A DNA stretch of 64,000 nucleotides from CADEFX01 sp963840425 (GCA_963840425.1 CAWIYZ010000019.1:62001-126000), one strand, 5' to 3'; shown: positions 27,988 to 37,206, counted from the stretch's first letter. Numbers and translations: made by a program. Notes: generated by a model from the letters alone, not told the origin.

Positions 27988-28941
27988 CTGCCCCAGGTTC
28001 TCACGCTTTCTCGCACAGATATCGAACGTTTGCTCGACCCCGCCGAGGCGATGGACGCCCTCGCTCGAGGGTTCATGGCGCTCAGCGCGGGCAACGTGCA
28101 GGCGCCGCCGCGGCCGCGCGTGGACGTGCCCGGCAAGGGCTTCTCGCTCGCCATGTTGGCCTGGGCGCCGGGCGAGCTGATCGCGCTCAAGACTGTCAAC
28201 GTCTTCCACGACAACCACGTTCACGGTTTACCGAGCCACATGGCCACCATCGGGCTGTTCGATGCCGACACGGGCGCCGCGGTCGCGACCATGGATGGCG
28301 CGGTGATTACCGGGGTCAGGACGGCCGCGGGCTCGATGCTGACCATCCGCGAGCTGGCGCGCAAGGATGCCAAGGTCGCCACCGTGATCGGCGGTGGCGT
28401 GCAGGCGCGCGAGCATTTGCGCCTGCTCGATCGTATGGGTACGCTCGACACCATCAATGTCATCTCACGCACACCAGAGAGTGCGCGACGCGTTGCCGAA
28501 GGCATCGGCAGGTCGCGCGTCGTCACTGACATCGCGGCGGCCGTCAGGTCGTCCGACGTCGTATGCCTCACCACCAGCTCCGATGTGCCCGTGATCGAGG
28601 CCGATTGGGTGAAGCCCGGCACACACGTGACTTCGGTGGGATTTGCACCGCCGGGCGGTGAGCTTCCACGCGCATTGGCCGAGCAGGCGACGGTCTATGT
28701 TGAGGCGCGCACGGCCTTCAGCGCGGCACCGGTCGGATGTGCCGAGCTTGCAGGGCCTCGACGCGGCGGCCGGCATCGAGGTGGGCGAGCTGTTCGAGCG
28801 GCAAGCGGCGGCGGGCGAACGTCGCCCACGCAGATCACCGTCTACAAGTCCATGGGCAACGCCATGGAGGACATGGCGGTGGCCAACCTCGTCTATCGCA
28901 AGGCCAAGGCGCAGGGCATCGGCAAGCTGATCGACCTGTAG
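27988..28941 (+). CDS. Ornithine cyclodeaminase / mu-crystallin family protein
   Basis: About 317 residues. Conserved homology (VLTLSRTDIERLLDPAEAMDAL) extends upstream of the first conventional start (TTG 28030), and the only candidate near the GGGAGG site at 27976-27981 is CTG 27988, six bases away, so a CTG start is proposed. The substrate lysine is in LIALKTVNVFHDN and the cofactor motif is VIGGGVQAREHL. Between about 28747 and 28815 the expected CAELQGLDAAAGIEVGEL lies in the next frame and the original frame resumes at TSPTQITVYKSMG, a compensated pair of indels leaving the frame open but about 22 residues altered. Members reduce imines or cyclise ornithine. Confidence 0.8.
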   Translation: MPQVLTLSRTDIERLLDPAEAMDALARGFMALSAGNVQAPPRPRVDVPGKGFSLAMLAWAPGELIALKTVNVFHDNHVHGLPSHMATIGLFDADTGAAVATMDGAVITGVRTAAGSMLTIRELARKDAKVATVIGGGVQAREHLRLLDRMGTLDTINVISRTPESARRVAEGIGRSRVVTDIAAAVRSSDVVCLTTSSDVPVIEADWVKPGTHVTSVGFAPPGGELPRALAEQATVYVEARTAFSAAPVGCAELAGPRRGGRHRGGRAVRAASGGGRTSPTQITVYKSMGNAMEDMAVANLVYRKAKAQGIGKLIDL

Positions 28942-28967
28942 CTTGCGCCGCGCAGGAGGAATAGCGC

Positions 28968-29750
28968 ATGACGGAGCCAGGGCTTGTCGTCAGGACTGAA
29001 GGGCAGGTTGCGATCCTGCGCCTCAATGATCCCAAGAGTATGAACGCCTTGTCGGCACCCGTGCGCGAAGGACTGACGCGCGAGGTGCACCGGCTGCTCG
29101 ACGCGCCTGACGTGCGGTGCCTGCTCATCACTGGCATTGGCGATGCGTTCTGCGCCGGCGGCGACATCCGCGCCATGGACGACCGTCGAGCAACCGACAC
29201 GCGGGCGCGCATGCATCGCCACTACCGTGGCTGGGCCAGCCGTTTGCTCAAATCGGAGAAGCCGGTAGTCATGGCAGTGAACGGCGCGGCGGCCGGAGCC
29301 GGCGTGTCACTGGCGTTGATGGGCGATATCATCATCGCCTCGCGTACGGCCTATTTCACGACCGGTTTCGCGCGCCTCGGCGCGGTGCCGGATCTGGGCC
29401 TCATCGCGACGTTGCCGCGCGCCATCGGCATGGCGCGGGCACGCGACATGCTGCTGACGAGCCGCAGGGTGCCTGCAGACGAGGCCCTGCAGATGGGCCT
29501 TGTGGCACGGGTGACCGAGCCGGCCGATCTCATGCCGGCGGCGCTCGAGGCCGCGCACGCGCTGGCCAGCGGTCCGACGGTCACGCTCGGGCTTATCAAG
29601 CGGCTGCTGCAGCGCGCCTATGATCATTCCTTTGACGAGTATCTCGAGGCGGAAGGCTTTGCGCAGGCGGTCGCCATGACGACCGAGGATTTCGAGGAAG
29701 GCGTCGCTGCCTTCAAGGAAAAGCGCAAGCCCAGGTTTCAGGGCAAGTAG
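28968..29750 (+). CDS. Enoyl-CoA hydratase/isomerase family
   Basis: 260-residue crotonase-fold enzyme with AGGAGG just upstream of ATG 28968. CoA-binding and oxyanion features: AFCAGGDIRAM and NGAAAGAGVSLAL. In place of the second catalytic glutamate of true hydratases the sequence reads LGAVPDLG, with Asp, as in PaaG-type isomerases of phenylacetate catabolism. So isomerase activity is as likely as hydration. Last gene of the SDR, hydroxyacid dehydrogenase, cyclodeaminase operon; it converges with an FAD monooxygenase only 10 bases away. Confidence 0.9.
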   Translation: MTEPGLVVRTEGQVAILRLNDPKSMNALSAPVREGLTREVHRLLDAPDVRCLLITGIGDAFCAGGDIRAMDDRRATDTRARMHRHYRGWASRLLKSEKPVVMAVNGAAAGAGVSLALMGDIIIASRTAYFTTGFARLGAVPDLGLIATLPRAIGMARARDMLLTSRRVPADEALQMGLVARVTEPADLMPAALEAAHALASGPTVTLGLIKRLLQRAYDHSFDEYLEAEGFAQAVAMTTEDFEEGVAAFKEKRKPRFQGK

Positions 29751-29760
29751 GCGGGTAGAT

Positions 29761-30942
29761 CTAGGCGCCTTGGTCGCGCCAGCCATAGAGCCAGTCGAGG
29801 CCCGACATGAGGCGCGCGCCGGGTACAGTGCGCAGCACGGCATTGCGGGCCAGCGCAGCGAGGCCCGAGAGATGATAGATGCGCCCGTTGCGTCGCGAGG
29901 CGCTGACGACGCGGGCCGTGCGGTGTACGCGCGATCTTTCATAAGCGAGGAGCGCCGCCTCCACGTCGGCGCAGGCAGCAAAGCAGTCCGCGAGGGTCAC
30001 GGCATCCTCCAGCGCCATGGCGCCGCCCTGGGCCAGAAACGGGAGGACGGGATGCGCGGCATCGCCCAGCAGCGCCGCTCGCCCGCGCGTCCAGGACCCA
30101 AGCGCCTCGGCGTCGAACAGCGCCCAGCGGTGCCAGTCTGGCGCACGTTCGAGCGCGCCAAGGAGATGCGGCGAGAACCCGGCGAGCCTGCTCATCAGTC
30201 CGTCGCGGTCGATGGGCGCCCCCCAATCCTCCTCCTGCCAGTCCTCGTCGACAATGGCGACTATGGCCACTTCGCGCCCGGCGCGCACGGGATAGTGGAC
30301 GACATGGGCCTGGGATGTAAGCCAGACGCCGGTTGCCGCGATGTCCAGCGTGCCCGCCATGGCAGCAGCGTCGAGCACGGTGCGTGCGGCGGTCTTGCCG
30401 GAGAATGCGAGTGGCGGTGCCTTGAAATGCGTTTGGCGCAGCCGCGAAAACTGTCCATCGGCGGCTATCAACGCAGCGCCCTCCGCCACCTCACCTGTCT
30501 CACTCTGCACACGAATGCCGGTGCCGCGTTCCTCAACGCGTGTTGCCGCAAAGCCGGTCGTGATTGCCACGAGAGGCAACTCGGCCGCACGCGCAAGCAG
30601 CGTCGCTTGCATGTCGCGCCGGTGCGCAACCCAGTAGGGTGCGCCATGGCGGGCTTCGATCCAATCACCGAGTGGAAGCCGTGCAAGGACGGTGGCGGCC
30701 GTCCCGTCATGCACCACGATCTCGGCGGGTCTGGCCACATGCGGTGCGAGCAACCGGTCGACGCCGAGGCGCCGCAGGGCACGTACGCCATTCGGACCGA
30801 GCTGGATACCGGCGCCAGCCTCCGAAAACTCAGCTCGCCGTTCCAAAACGCGGGTGGCGATGCCGTGCTGCGCGAGCGCGATGGCTGCGGCTAGGCCACC
30901 GATCCCGCCTCCGGCAATCAGCACGGGTGCGGCGGCACTCAT
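29761..30942 (-). CDS. FAD-dependent aromatic hydroxylase (3-hydroxybenzoate 6-hydroxylase-like)
   Basis: 393 residues, group A flavoprotein monooxygenase. GGGIGGLAAAIALAQHG binds ADP of FAD, AADGQFSRLR is the DG motif, and LLGDAAHPVLPFLAQGG the GD motif contacting the flavin ribityl. The GIQLGPNGVRALRRLGV stretch is typical of salicylate and 3-hydroxybenzoate 6-hydroxylases, so an aromatic or similar small acid is the likely substrate. It lies 18 bases after the zinc-finger gene on the same strand and both probably share a promoter. Confidence 0.9.
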   Translation of the reverse strand: MSAAAPVLIAGGGIGGLAAAIALAQHGIATRVLERRAEFSEAGAGIQLGPNGVRALRRLGVDRLLAPHVARPAEIVVHDGTAATVLARLPLGDWIEARHGAPYWVAHRRDMQATLLARAAELPLVAITTGFAATRVEERGTGIRVQSETGEVAEGAALIAADGQFSRLRQTHFKAPPLAFSGKTAARTVLDAAAMAGTLDIAATGVWLTSQAHVVHYPVRAGREVAIVAIVDEDWQEEDWGAPIDRDGLMSRLAGFSPHLLGALERAPDWHRWALFDAEALGSWTRGRAALLGDAAHPVLPFLAQGGAMALEDAVTLADCFAACADVEAALLAYERSRVHRTARVVSASRRNGRIYHLSGLAALARNAVLRTVPGARLMSGLDWLYGWRDQGA

Positions 30943-30960
30943 GGGGGTGCTCGGATTGGT

Positions 30961-31212
30961 TCAGGCTGCCCCTTCGGTCAGCGAGGCGAGGCATCCTGTC
31001 GGCTGCGTTTCTTCGGTGCCCAGACGCGGGTCGTGCACATACAGGGTCGAGCAGTAGGGGCACAGGATCTGGCTGTCAGCGCCCATGTCGAGGAACACGT
31101 GCGGATGGTCGTAGGGAGCGCGCGCGCCCATGCACTTGAATTCCTTTACGCCGATGAAGATCTTCTCGACGCCCAGGTCGTTGGCAAAGTGCGGCACGGT
31201 TGATGCGGCCAT
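30961..31212 (-). CDS. zf-CHCC zinc-finger protein, NDUFS6-like
   Basis: 83 residues from ATG 31212. The zinc ligands of the CHCC finger are visible: Cys in EFKCMG, His in DHPHVFLD, and the pair in CPYCSTLYVHD. This family includes the NDUFS6 / NuoS-like accessory subunit of alphaproteobacterial and mitochondrial complex I. The N-terminal VPHFANDLGVEKIFIGVKEF is the usual lead-in. It has no nuo genes beside it, which is common. Divergent from the alpha/beta hydrolase gene. Confidence 0.85.
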   Translation of the reverse strand: MAASTVPHFANDLGVEKIFIGVKEFKCMGARAPYDHPHVFLDMGADSQILCPYCSTLYVHDPRLGTEETQPTGCLASLTEGAA

Positions 31213-31319
31213 GGTGTGGTTCCTGCGCCGATGTTTGGCGCGCACCATAGCGGTCCGCCGCCGGCAATGGTAGGGGAAGGCGCGTCGCACTGCGCGCTTT
31301 GGCTAAGGAGCTGTCCCGC

Positions 31320-32072
31320 GTGCCTGTTTTCGATTCCGATGGTGTTGAGATTGCCTACCTCGATGAAGGGAGCGGCGACCCGATTCTGCTGATCCACGGC
31401 TTTGCCTCCAGCGCCACGGTGAACTGGGTCGATACGGGCTGGGTCAGGCATCTCACGCGCGAAGGCTTTCGCACCATTGCCATCGACAACCGGGGCCATG
31501 GCAATAGTGCCAAGCTGTACGACCCGGCCGACTACGGCACGCCGAAGATGGCCGAGGATGCACGGCGGCTGCTCGATCATCTCGGCGTCCCCCGTGCCGA
31601 CGTGATGGGTTACTCGATGGGTGCGCGCATCACGGCGTTCCTGGCCATGGGTTATCCCGAGCGCGTGCGCAGCGCCATTTTCGGTGGGCTCGGCATTAAT
31701 ATGGTGCGACCGATGGCTGGTACCGGGCCGATCGCGGCCGCGCTGGAGGCGCCGAGCATGGATGCGGTTACCAATCCGACCGCGCGCACGTTTCGCGCGT
31801 TTGCCGAGTCGACGCGGAGCGATCTGAAGGCGCTGGCCGCATGCATTCGTGGTTCGCGCGATCCCATTGCGCCGGAGGCGCTACGGGCGCTCGCTTGTCC
31901 GATTCTCGTGGCGGTTGGCAGTGACGACGTTATCGGCGGCTCGGCATCTGACCTTGCTGCGACCATCCCCGGAGCGGAGGCGCTGGTGATCGAAGGTCGC
32001 GACCACATGAAAGCCGTCGGCGACCGTTCCTACAAGGATGGCGTGGTGGCTTTTCTCAGGCGGCGCCCATAG
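31320..32072 (+). CDS. Alpha/beta hydrolase
   Basis: 250 residues from GTG 31320, which has AAGGAG nine bases upstream. Oxyanion motif LLIHGFASS, nucleophile Ser in GYSMGARIT, acid in AVGSDDVIGG and base His in EGRDHMKAVG form a complete triad. The N-terminal FDSDGVEIAYLDEGSGDP is typical of esterase and 3-oxoadipate-lactonase-like members. Substrate not assigned. Divergent from the zf-CHCC gene and convergent with galU across a structured region. Confidence 0.87.
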   Translation: MPVFDSDGVEIAYLDEGSGDPILLIHGFASSATVNWVDTGWVRHLTREGFRTIAIDNRGHGNSAKLYDPADYGTPKMAEDARRLLDHLGVPRADVMGYSMGARITAFLAMGYPERVRSAIFGGLGINMVRPMAGTGPIAAALEAPSMDAVTNPTARTFRAFAESTRSDLKALAACIRGSRDPIAPEALRALACPILVAVGSDDVIGGSASDLAATIPGAEALVIEGRDHMKAVGDRSYKDGVVAFLRRRP

Positions 32073-32080
32073 CGCCGGCC

Positions 32081-32171
32081 AAACAAAAAAAGCTCCTGCA
32101 AGTCCGCACTCCCAGCTGCGGAAGACAAGCACGAGGGCATGTCGGAGCAGGAGCACGTAAACTGCAGGAGC
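32081..32171 (-). terminator. Structured terminator or small-RNA end downstream of galU
   Basis: On the minus strand GCTCCTGCA (32171-32163) pairs with TGCAGGAGC (32100-32092), followed directly by TTTTTTTGTTT. Inside the loop is a perfect hairpin TCCGCA/TGCGGA around 32103-32122. A second GCTCCTGC arm (32154-32147) could pair with the same 3' arm, giving two competing stems. Serves at least as the galU terminator; a small RNA is possible. Confidence 0.65.
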
Positions 32172-32282
32172 CGTTACGCTTTACTCTTGTACGCGAACGC
32201 ACTTTCGGGCGGTGTAAGGTTAGCATCGCGAGACGCTCGGGCCAGAGGGATCGCTCGGGCCTGTGGATAAATCCGTGCAAGA

Positions 32283-33159
32283 CTACAGTAGCTTGGCGAG
32301 GCCGGCGCGCAGCGCCGGCCCGATGTCCTTGCGATCCAGCGCGTAAGCAACGTTTGCCATCAGGAAGCCGAGCTTGGCGCCGCAGTCGTAGATGACACCG
32401 TCGAAGCGCACCGCGAAAAACGACTGGTTTCGCATCAGGTCGATCATCGCGTCGGTGATCTGGATCTCCCCGCCCGCGCCGCGCTGATGACGCCCGAGCA
32501 GGCCGAACAGCTCGGGCTGCAGAATGTAGCGGCCGCTGATGTGCAGGTTGGAGGGCGCGGTGCCGGGCGCCGGTTTCTCGACCATGCCGGTCACGCGCGA
32601 GACCTTGGCCTCCGCGTCAACGACACCGGCAATACCGTAGAGATGCGTTTGATCGTCCGGGACGGGCGCGACCGCGATGTGGTTACCGCCGTGCTCGTTG
32701 CAGGCCTCCAGCATCTCGGCCAGGCACGGCTTGGTGGCGTGATGCAACATGTCGGGCAGCAGCAGCGCGAATGGCTCGTTACCAACCATCTCGCGCGCGC
32801 ACCACACTGCGTGGCCGAGGCCGAGCGGCGCCTGCTGGCGGGTGAAGCTCGTCTGGCCGGCGCCGGGCAGCTCGCCCAGAAGCTGCTCCAGCTCCTTGGT
32901 CTTGCCCCGTTCGGCCAGCGTGCGTTCGAGCTCGAACTGGTTGTCGAAATGGTCCTCGATGACACCCTTGTTGCGCCCGGTGACGAAGATGAAATGCTCG
33001 ATGCCGGCCGCGCGTGCCTCGTCGACGACATGCTGGATCACCGGCCGATCGACGACCGTCAGCATCTCCTTGGGCACGGCTTTCGTGGCAGGGCAGAAAG
33101 CGCGTGCCGAGGCCCGCTACCGGAAATACGGCCTTGCGAATGCGTCTGGGGGTTGTCAT
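32283..33159 (-). pseudogene. galU: UTP-glucose-1-phosphate uridylyltransferase, one +1 shift
   Basis: Makes UDP-glucose for envelope polysaccharides. ATG 33159 starts TPRRIRKAVFPVAGLGTRFLP, the nucleotide-binding N-terminus. An extra C in the run at 33091-33093 (plus-strand GGG) then shifts the frame, and the sequence continues in the next frame as KEMLTVVDRPVIQHVVDEA to the stop at 32283. Further motifs are GLGHAVWCARE, EKPAPG and FDGVIYDCGAKLGF. Repaired length is about 291 residues, normal for GalU. The shift falls in a homopolymer inside an invariant motif, favouring a sequencing error. Terminated by the structured element downstream. Confidence 0.88.
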
Positions 33160-33254
33160 GCGGTTCGTTCCAGGTAGAGGGGTCAGCCAAAGTGCGGGTC
33201 GCAGGAATGCTGGCGGCGGGCTATGAGTATCGGTGCCCTATCGGCACTCGAAAC

Positions 33255-33405
33255 CTAGAGCGCGATCGTTTCGCATGGAAGCACTATCGGCTTCCATGCG
33301 AAGCGTGAATTGCACTCTAAACTTATGGAACAGAGCAGGATTTACGCTTCGGCCGAGGCAGCTCGATCAGAGAGAGCGATTTAATCCGAAGCGATCCTGC
33401 TCTAG
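33255..33405 (+). repeat. Double-palindrome intergenic element, copy 3
   Basis: Module I: CTAGAGCGCGATCG, CATGGAAGC...GCTTCCATG, ATTGCACTCTA. Module II: AGAGCAGGATTTACGCTTCG to CGAAGCGATCCTGCTCTAG. It fills about half of the 306-base gap between the divergent galU and galE genes; the remainder holds no gene I can support, only their promoter regions. Confidence 0.85.
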
Positions 33406-33465
33406 TTGCAAGGGCGGATGGTCCGCAATGCTACAGATTGGTTGCAATCCGGCGGTTGCAGAGAA

Positions 33466-34485
33466 ATGACCATTCTCGTGACCGGTGGCGCCGGCTACAT
33501 CGGTAGCCACATGGTGCTCTCGCTGCTGGATGCTGGCGAGCGCGTCGTTGTTCTCGACAACTTGTCCACCGGCTTCAAGTGGGCCGTGCCGCGACCAGCC
33601 CATCTGATTGTCGGTGATGTCGGTGACGAAGGTCTGGTCCGCACTCATTCTGAAGCGGCATGCGATTGAGGCCATCATACATTTCGCGGGCTCGATCGTG
33701 GTGCCGGAATCGGTAACAGACCCGCTCAAATACTATCACAACAACACCGTCAAATCGCGCGCCCTCATCGCATCCGCCGTGCAGGCGGGGGTCAGGAGTT
33801 TCATTTTCTCTTCGACTGCGGCCGTGTACGGCAACTGCGAGACAGTGCCGGTGCCGGAGGAGCGCCGAGCTGCGTCCGCTATCGCCTTACGGCACCTCCA
33901 AGCTGATGACCGAGCTGATGCTGGCGGACACGGCGCGGGCGCATGATCTTCGCTATGTCGCGCTGCGCTATTTCAACGTTGCCGGCGCCGATCCGGCCGG
34001 CCGCTCCGGCCAGTCGACGCCCAAGGCGACGCATCTCATCAAGATTGCGAGCGAGACTGCCGTCGGCAAGCGTCCCTACATGGAGGTTTTCGGCACCGAC
34101 TATCCGACGCCGGACGGCACCTGCGTGCGCGACTATATCCACGTCACGGACCTCGCCCGGGCCCACACGGCGGCGCTGGCATACCTGCGCAAGGGTGGGG
34201 CGTCGGACGTGTTCAACTGCGGCTATTCGCACGGCTACTCGGTGCTGGAGGTGATCGAGGCGGTGAAGCGCGCCAGCGGCAAGAGTTTCGAGGTGCGCCT
34301 GTCGCCGCGGCGGGCGGGCGATCCGGCGCACGCTTGTCGCGGGCTCGGAAAAGATCCGTTCACGGCTCGGCTGGGCGCCTGAGCTCGCCGACCTCGACCG
34401 CATTGCCGCGCACGCCCTGGCCTGGGAGGAAACCCTGGCCCGCCGTGCGGGCGGCCCAACCGGCGCCGAGGCCTCGAGGCCGTAA
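33466..34485 (+). pseudogene. galE: UDP-glucose 4-epimerase, three +1 shifts
   Basis: Interconverts UDP-glucose and UDP-galactose. ATG 33466 begins TILVTGGAGYIGSHMVLSLL, the NAD-binding start. Homology shifts frame at about 33643 (to AIIHFAGSIVVPESV), at 33863 (to LRPLSPYGTSKLMTELML, holding the YxxxK) and at 34329 (to TLVAGSEKIRSRLGW), and the last part ends at TAA 34483-34485. Each lesion is one extra base; joined, the product is about 338 residues, normal for GalE. The catalytic Ser/Tyr/Lys set is intact (SSTAAVYG, YGTSK). Three same-sign shifts in one otherwise conserved gene argue for poor local base calling. Confidence 0.87.
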
Positions 34486-34567
34486 AATCGCCAGGAAACG
34501 GCGCGAAGAAACAGGCTATAAGGTGCGCGAATCGTATCGCCTGGGCTGACGGAGGGAGCGGCGACGC

Positions 34568-35860
34568 GTGACGGGGCAGGTTATTTTTGCGCTGGTCAAG
34601 TACCGCCTCGCCGGGAGCGTACTGCGTTCCCGAGTTGCGCTGCTGCTCGCCTTGTGGCTTGCCGGGTTCCTGTGCACAGGCGCACCCGCCTTGGCGGATG
34701 AAAAATTCCGAGCCTGGGTCGAGGCGCTTTGGCCGGACGCTCGTTCCGCCGGCGTATCCCGCGCTACCTTCGATACGGCCTTTCGTGGTGTCGTTCCCGA
34801 CCTGACGCTGCCAGATCTCGTCTTGCCCGGTCAGGTACGGCCTCTCGGCAAGGATCAGGCCGAGTTCTCCAAGACGCCGGTCGAGTATCTCAACCCCGCG
34901 CAGCTCGGGCGCCTCGCCACACAGGGCCGCCAACTGTTGGCGCAGCACGAAGCCACGCTCGCGAAAATCGAGCGCGAGCTCGGCGTCGCGCGCCACGTTG
35001 TGCTCGGTATCTGGGGCCGCGAGACTGCCTTCGGCGCACACAAGTCTCCCCACTACGCCATCCGCGCGCTGGCCACGCAGGCCTATCTCGGGCGGCGCAA
35101 GGACATGTTTCGGGACGAATTGGTTCACGCACTCAAAATGCTCGAGGACCGTGTCATCACGGCTGAGACCATGCGCTCCTCCTGGGCCGGCGCCATGGGG
35201 CTGACGCAGTTCATGCCGAGCGAGTTCTACACAACGGCAGTCGATCTCGACGGTGACGGCAAGAAGGACATCTGGCGCTCCCTGCCGGACGCGCTCGGCT
35301 CAGCGGCGATGCAACTCAAGCAGAAGGGTTGGGTGGCTGGTCAGCCCTGGGGCTACGAGGTTCGGCTGCCGGACGGGGCGAGCTGTCAGCTGGAAGGAAT
35401 TCCGCAGGGACGCTCGGTGCGGGAGTGGGTGAAGCTTGGCCTCGCACGGGCCGATGGGCGGCCGTTCGAGCCAGCGCGCCTCGACGAGCAGGCCTTTCTT
35501 GTCATGCCGGCTGGTTATCAGGGTCCGTCCTTCCTGGCGTTCGAGAATTACCTCGTCATCAAGCGCTACAATATGTCCGACCTTTATGTGCTGTTCGTCG
35601 GGCATCTTGCCGATCGCATCGCGGGCGGGGGCGAGTTCCGCACGCCCTGGCGCAGCCTGCGTCAGCTTCCCAACAAGGAGATCGAGGAGATCCAGGATCG
35701 TCTGAAGGGGCTCGGCTACGGCATCGACAAAGTCGATGGGCGCGCCGGCATGAATACGCGCAACCAGATCGGCGCCTACCAGAAAGCCAGCCGCATGCGG
35801 GTTGATTGCTGGCCATCCGAAGGCGTGCTCGCAGCCTTGCGAAAGGTTGCCTCGAGATGA
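34568..35860 (+). CDS. Lytic murein transglycosylase, MltB type, copy 1
   Basis: Cleaves peptidoglycan glycan strands with anhydro-muramic acid formation. 430 residues from GTG 34568 (GGAGGGAG upstream) with a signal peptide ending ALADE. The SLT_2 domain spans about 45-345; catalytic Glu152 is in IWGRETAFG, with SSWAGAMGLTQFMPS and AVDLDGDGKKDIW typical of MltB. A peptidoglycan-binding domain occupies about 365-428 (IEEIQDRLKGLGYGIDKVDG). No lipobox, so it is a soluble periplasmic form. Overlaps the next gene, a paralogue, by four bases (ATGA). Confidence 0.93.
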   Translation: MTGQVIFALVKYRLAGSVLRSRVALLLALWLAGFLCTGAPALADEKFRAWVEALWPDARSAGVSRATFDTAFRGVVPDLTLPDLVLPGQVRPLGKDQAEFSKTPVEYLNPAQLGRLATQGRQLLAQHEATLAKIERELGVARHVVLGIWGRETAFGAHKSPHYAIRALATQAYLGRRKDMFRDELVHALKMLEDRVITAETMRSSWAGAMGLTQFMPSEFYTTAVDLDGDGKKDIWRSLPDALGSAAMQLKQKGWVAGQPWGYEVRLPDGASCQLEGIPQGRSVREWVKLGLARADGRPFEPARLDEQAFLVMPAGYQGPSFLAFENYLVIKRYNMSDLYVLFVGHLADRIAGGGEFRTPWRSLRQLPNKEIEEIQDRLKGLGYGIDKVDGRAGMNTRNQIGAYQKASRMRVDCWPSEGVLAALRKVASR

Positions 35861-37167
35861 TGTATGATGCTTCCCGACATGCTGTGCCGGGGCGATGGCT
35901 TGTTCTAGTCGGCGCACTGGTCTGCTTCGCCCCCGAGGCTGCATGGCCCCAGGAGGGCGCTATCGCCACCGCTTCGGCGGGTACGGCAACAGGCACCATT
36001 CAGCCGCTGCAAGTATCGCCAGCCGAGACGCGTGGCAAACTCGACGCCTTCCTCGTAGGGCTTTGGCCCGAGGCCCGAGCCCGAGGTATTTCCCGCATAG
36101 TCTTCGATCGTGCATTCGCGGACCTCACGCTGGACACGGAGATCCTCGATAAGCTTTCCAATCAGCCGGAGCACTCCAAGTCCGCTGCCGATTATATTGC
36201 CGGGCTCGTATCGCCGGAGCGCATCGAGGCCGGCCGGCGTAAGCTTGCCGAGCTCAGCGCGCTGATATCACGGATCGAGGCAGCCTATGGTGTGGATCGA
36301 CACGTGCTGTTGGCGGTTTGGGGGGTGGAATCGAACTTCGGGTCGTCGATGGGGACGCGCCCGGTCGTGCGCTCTCTCGCGACGCTCGCCTTCGGCGATG
36401 TGCGCCGCCCGCACTACTGGCGCGGTGAGTTGCTGACCATCTTGGCAATCCTGCAGAAAGGCGAGGTCACCGCCGATCACGTCACCGGTTCCTGGGCCGG
36501 CGCCATGGGGCATACCCAGTTCATGCCGGCGAGCTATGCCGCGCACGCCGTGGATTTCGATGGCGACGGCCGGCGCGATATCTGGACGTCGGTGGCCGAT
36601 GCGTTGGCCTCTACCGCGAGCTTCCTGAAGGCTGCCGGCTGGAAAGCCGGAGAGCCCTGGGGCTATGAAGCTGTCCCCCCGCCCGGGTTCGATTTTGCGC
36701 ACTCCGCGCCCACTGCCGCCCGGCCGATCTTCGATTGGATGGCGCTCGGCGTGATACCGCCCTCGGGGCGCAAGTTTCTTGCCGCCAGCGGCCCCCTGCA
36801 ACTCATGCTTCCGGCAGGAGCGACCGGGCCTGCGTTCCTGGTCGGGCGCAATTTCCGCGCCATCCTGCGGTACAACAATTCCGCCTCCTATGCGCTTGCG
36901 GTCGGGCATCTGGCTGATCGGATAGCGGGCGCTCCGGCGCTGGCGGCCGCTTGGCCGTCCGCCGAGCGGGCACTCGATCGGACTGAGCGTCAGGAGCTGC
37001 AGCAGCTGCTCCTCGCACAGGGCCTGGAGCCCGGCGGCGTCGATGGCATGATCGGAGGCCAGACCAAGGCCGCCATCCGTGCGTTCCAGATCAAGCAGGG
37101 ATTGCCTGCCGACGGCCATCCCGATGCCGGGCTGCTCGAGCGGCTGCGGCGCAGCGGACGTTATTGA
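35857..37167 (+). CDS. Lytic murein transglycosylase, MltB type, copy 2
   Basis: 436 residues from ATG 35857, overlapping the previous stop. Same architecture as its neighbour: hydrophobic N-terminal export signal (LVLVGALVCFAPEAAW), SLT_2 domain with catalytic Glu158 in VWGVESNFGSS, GSWAGAMGHTQFMPAS, VDFDGDGRRDIW, and a C-terminal peptidoglycan-binding domain (QLLLAQGLEPGGVDGMIGG). Sequence differs widely from copy 1 outside these motifs, so the duplication is old. Coupled synthesis of two transglycosylases suggests paired action on the wall. Confidence 0.93.
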   Translation: MMYDASRHAVPGRWLVLVGALVCFAPEAAWPQEGAIATASAGTATGTIQPLQVSPAETRGKLDAFLVGLWPEARARGISRIVFDRAFADLTLDTEILDKLSNQPEHSKSAADYIAGLVSPERIEAGRRKLAELSALISRIEAAYGVDRHVLLAVWGVESNFGSSMGTRPVVRSLATLAFGDVRRPHYWRGELLTILAILQKGEVTADHVTGSWAGAMGHTQFMPASYAAHAVDFDGDGRRDIWTSVADALASTASFLKAAGWKAGEPWGYEAVPPPGFDFAHSAPTAARPIFDWMALGVIPPSGRKFLAASGPLQLMLPAGATGPAFLVGRNFRAILRYNNSASYALAVGHLADRIAGAPALAAAWPSAERALDRTERQELQQLLLAQGLEPGGVDGMIGGQTKAAIRAFQIKQGLPADGHPDAGLLERLRRSGRY

Positions 37168-37206
37168 CCGGCTGCATCTTGTGACGCCACGGCAGCGGGA
37201 GTAGGA

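Noticed and set aside
32081..32171. SRP (4.5S) RNA or tmRNA
   Set aside because: Lacks the GGAA tetraloop core of SRP RNA and any tag-peptide or tRNA-like parts of tmRNA.
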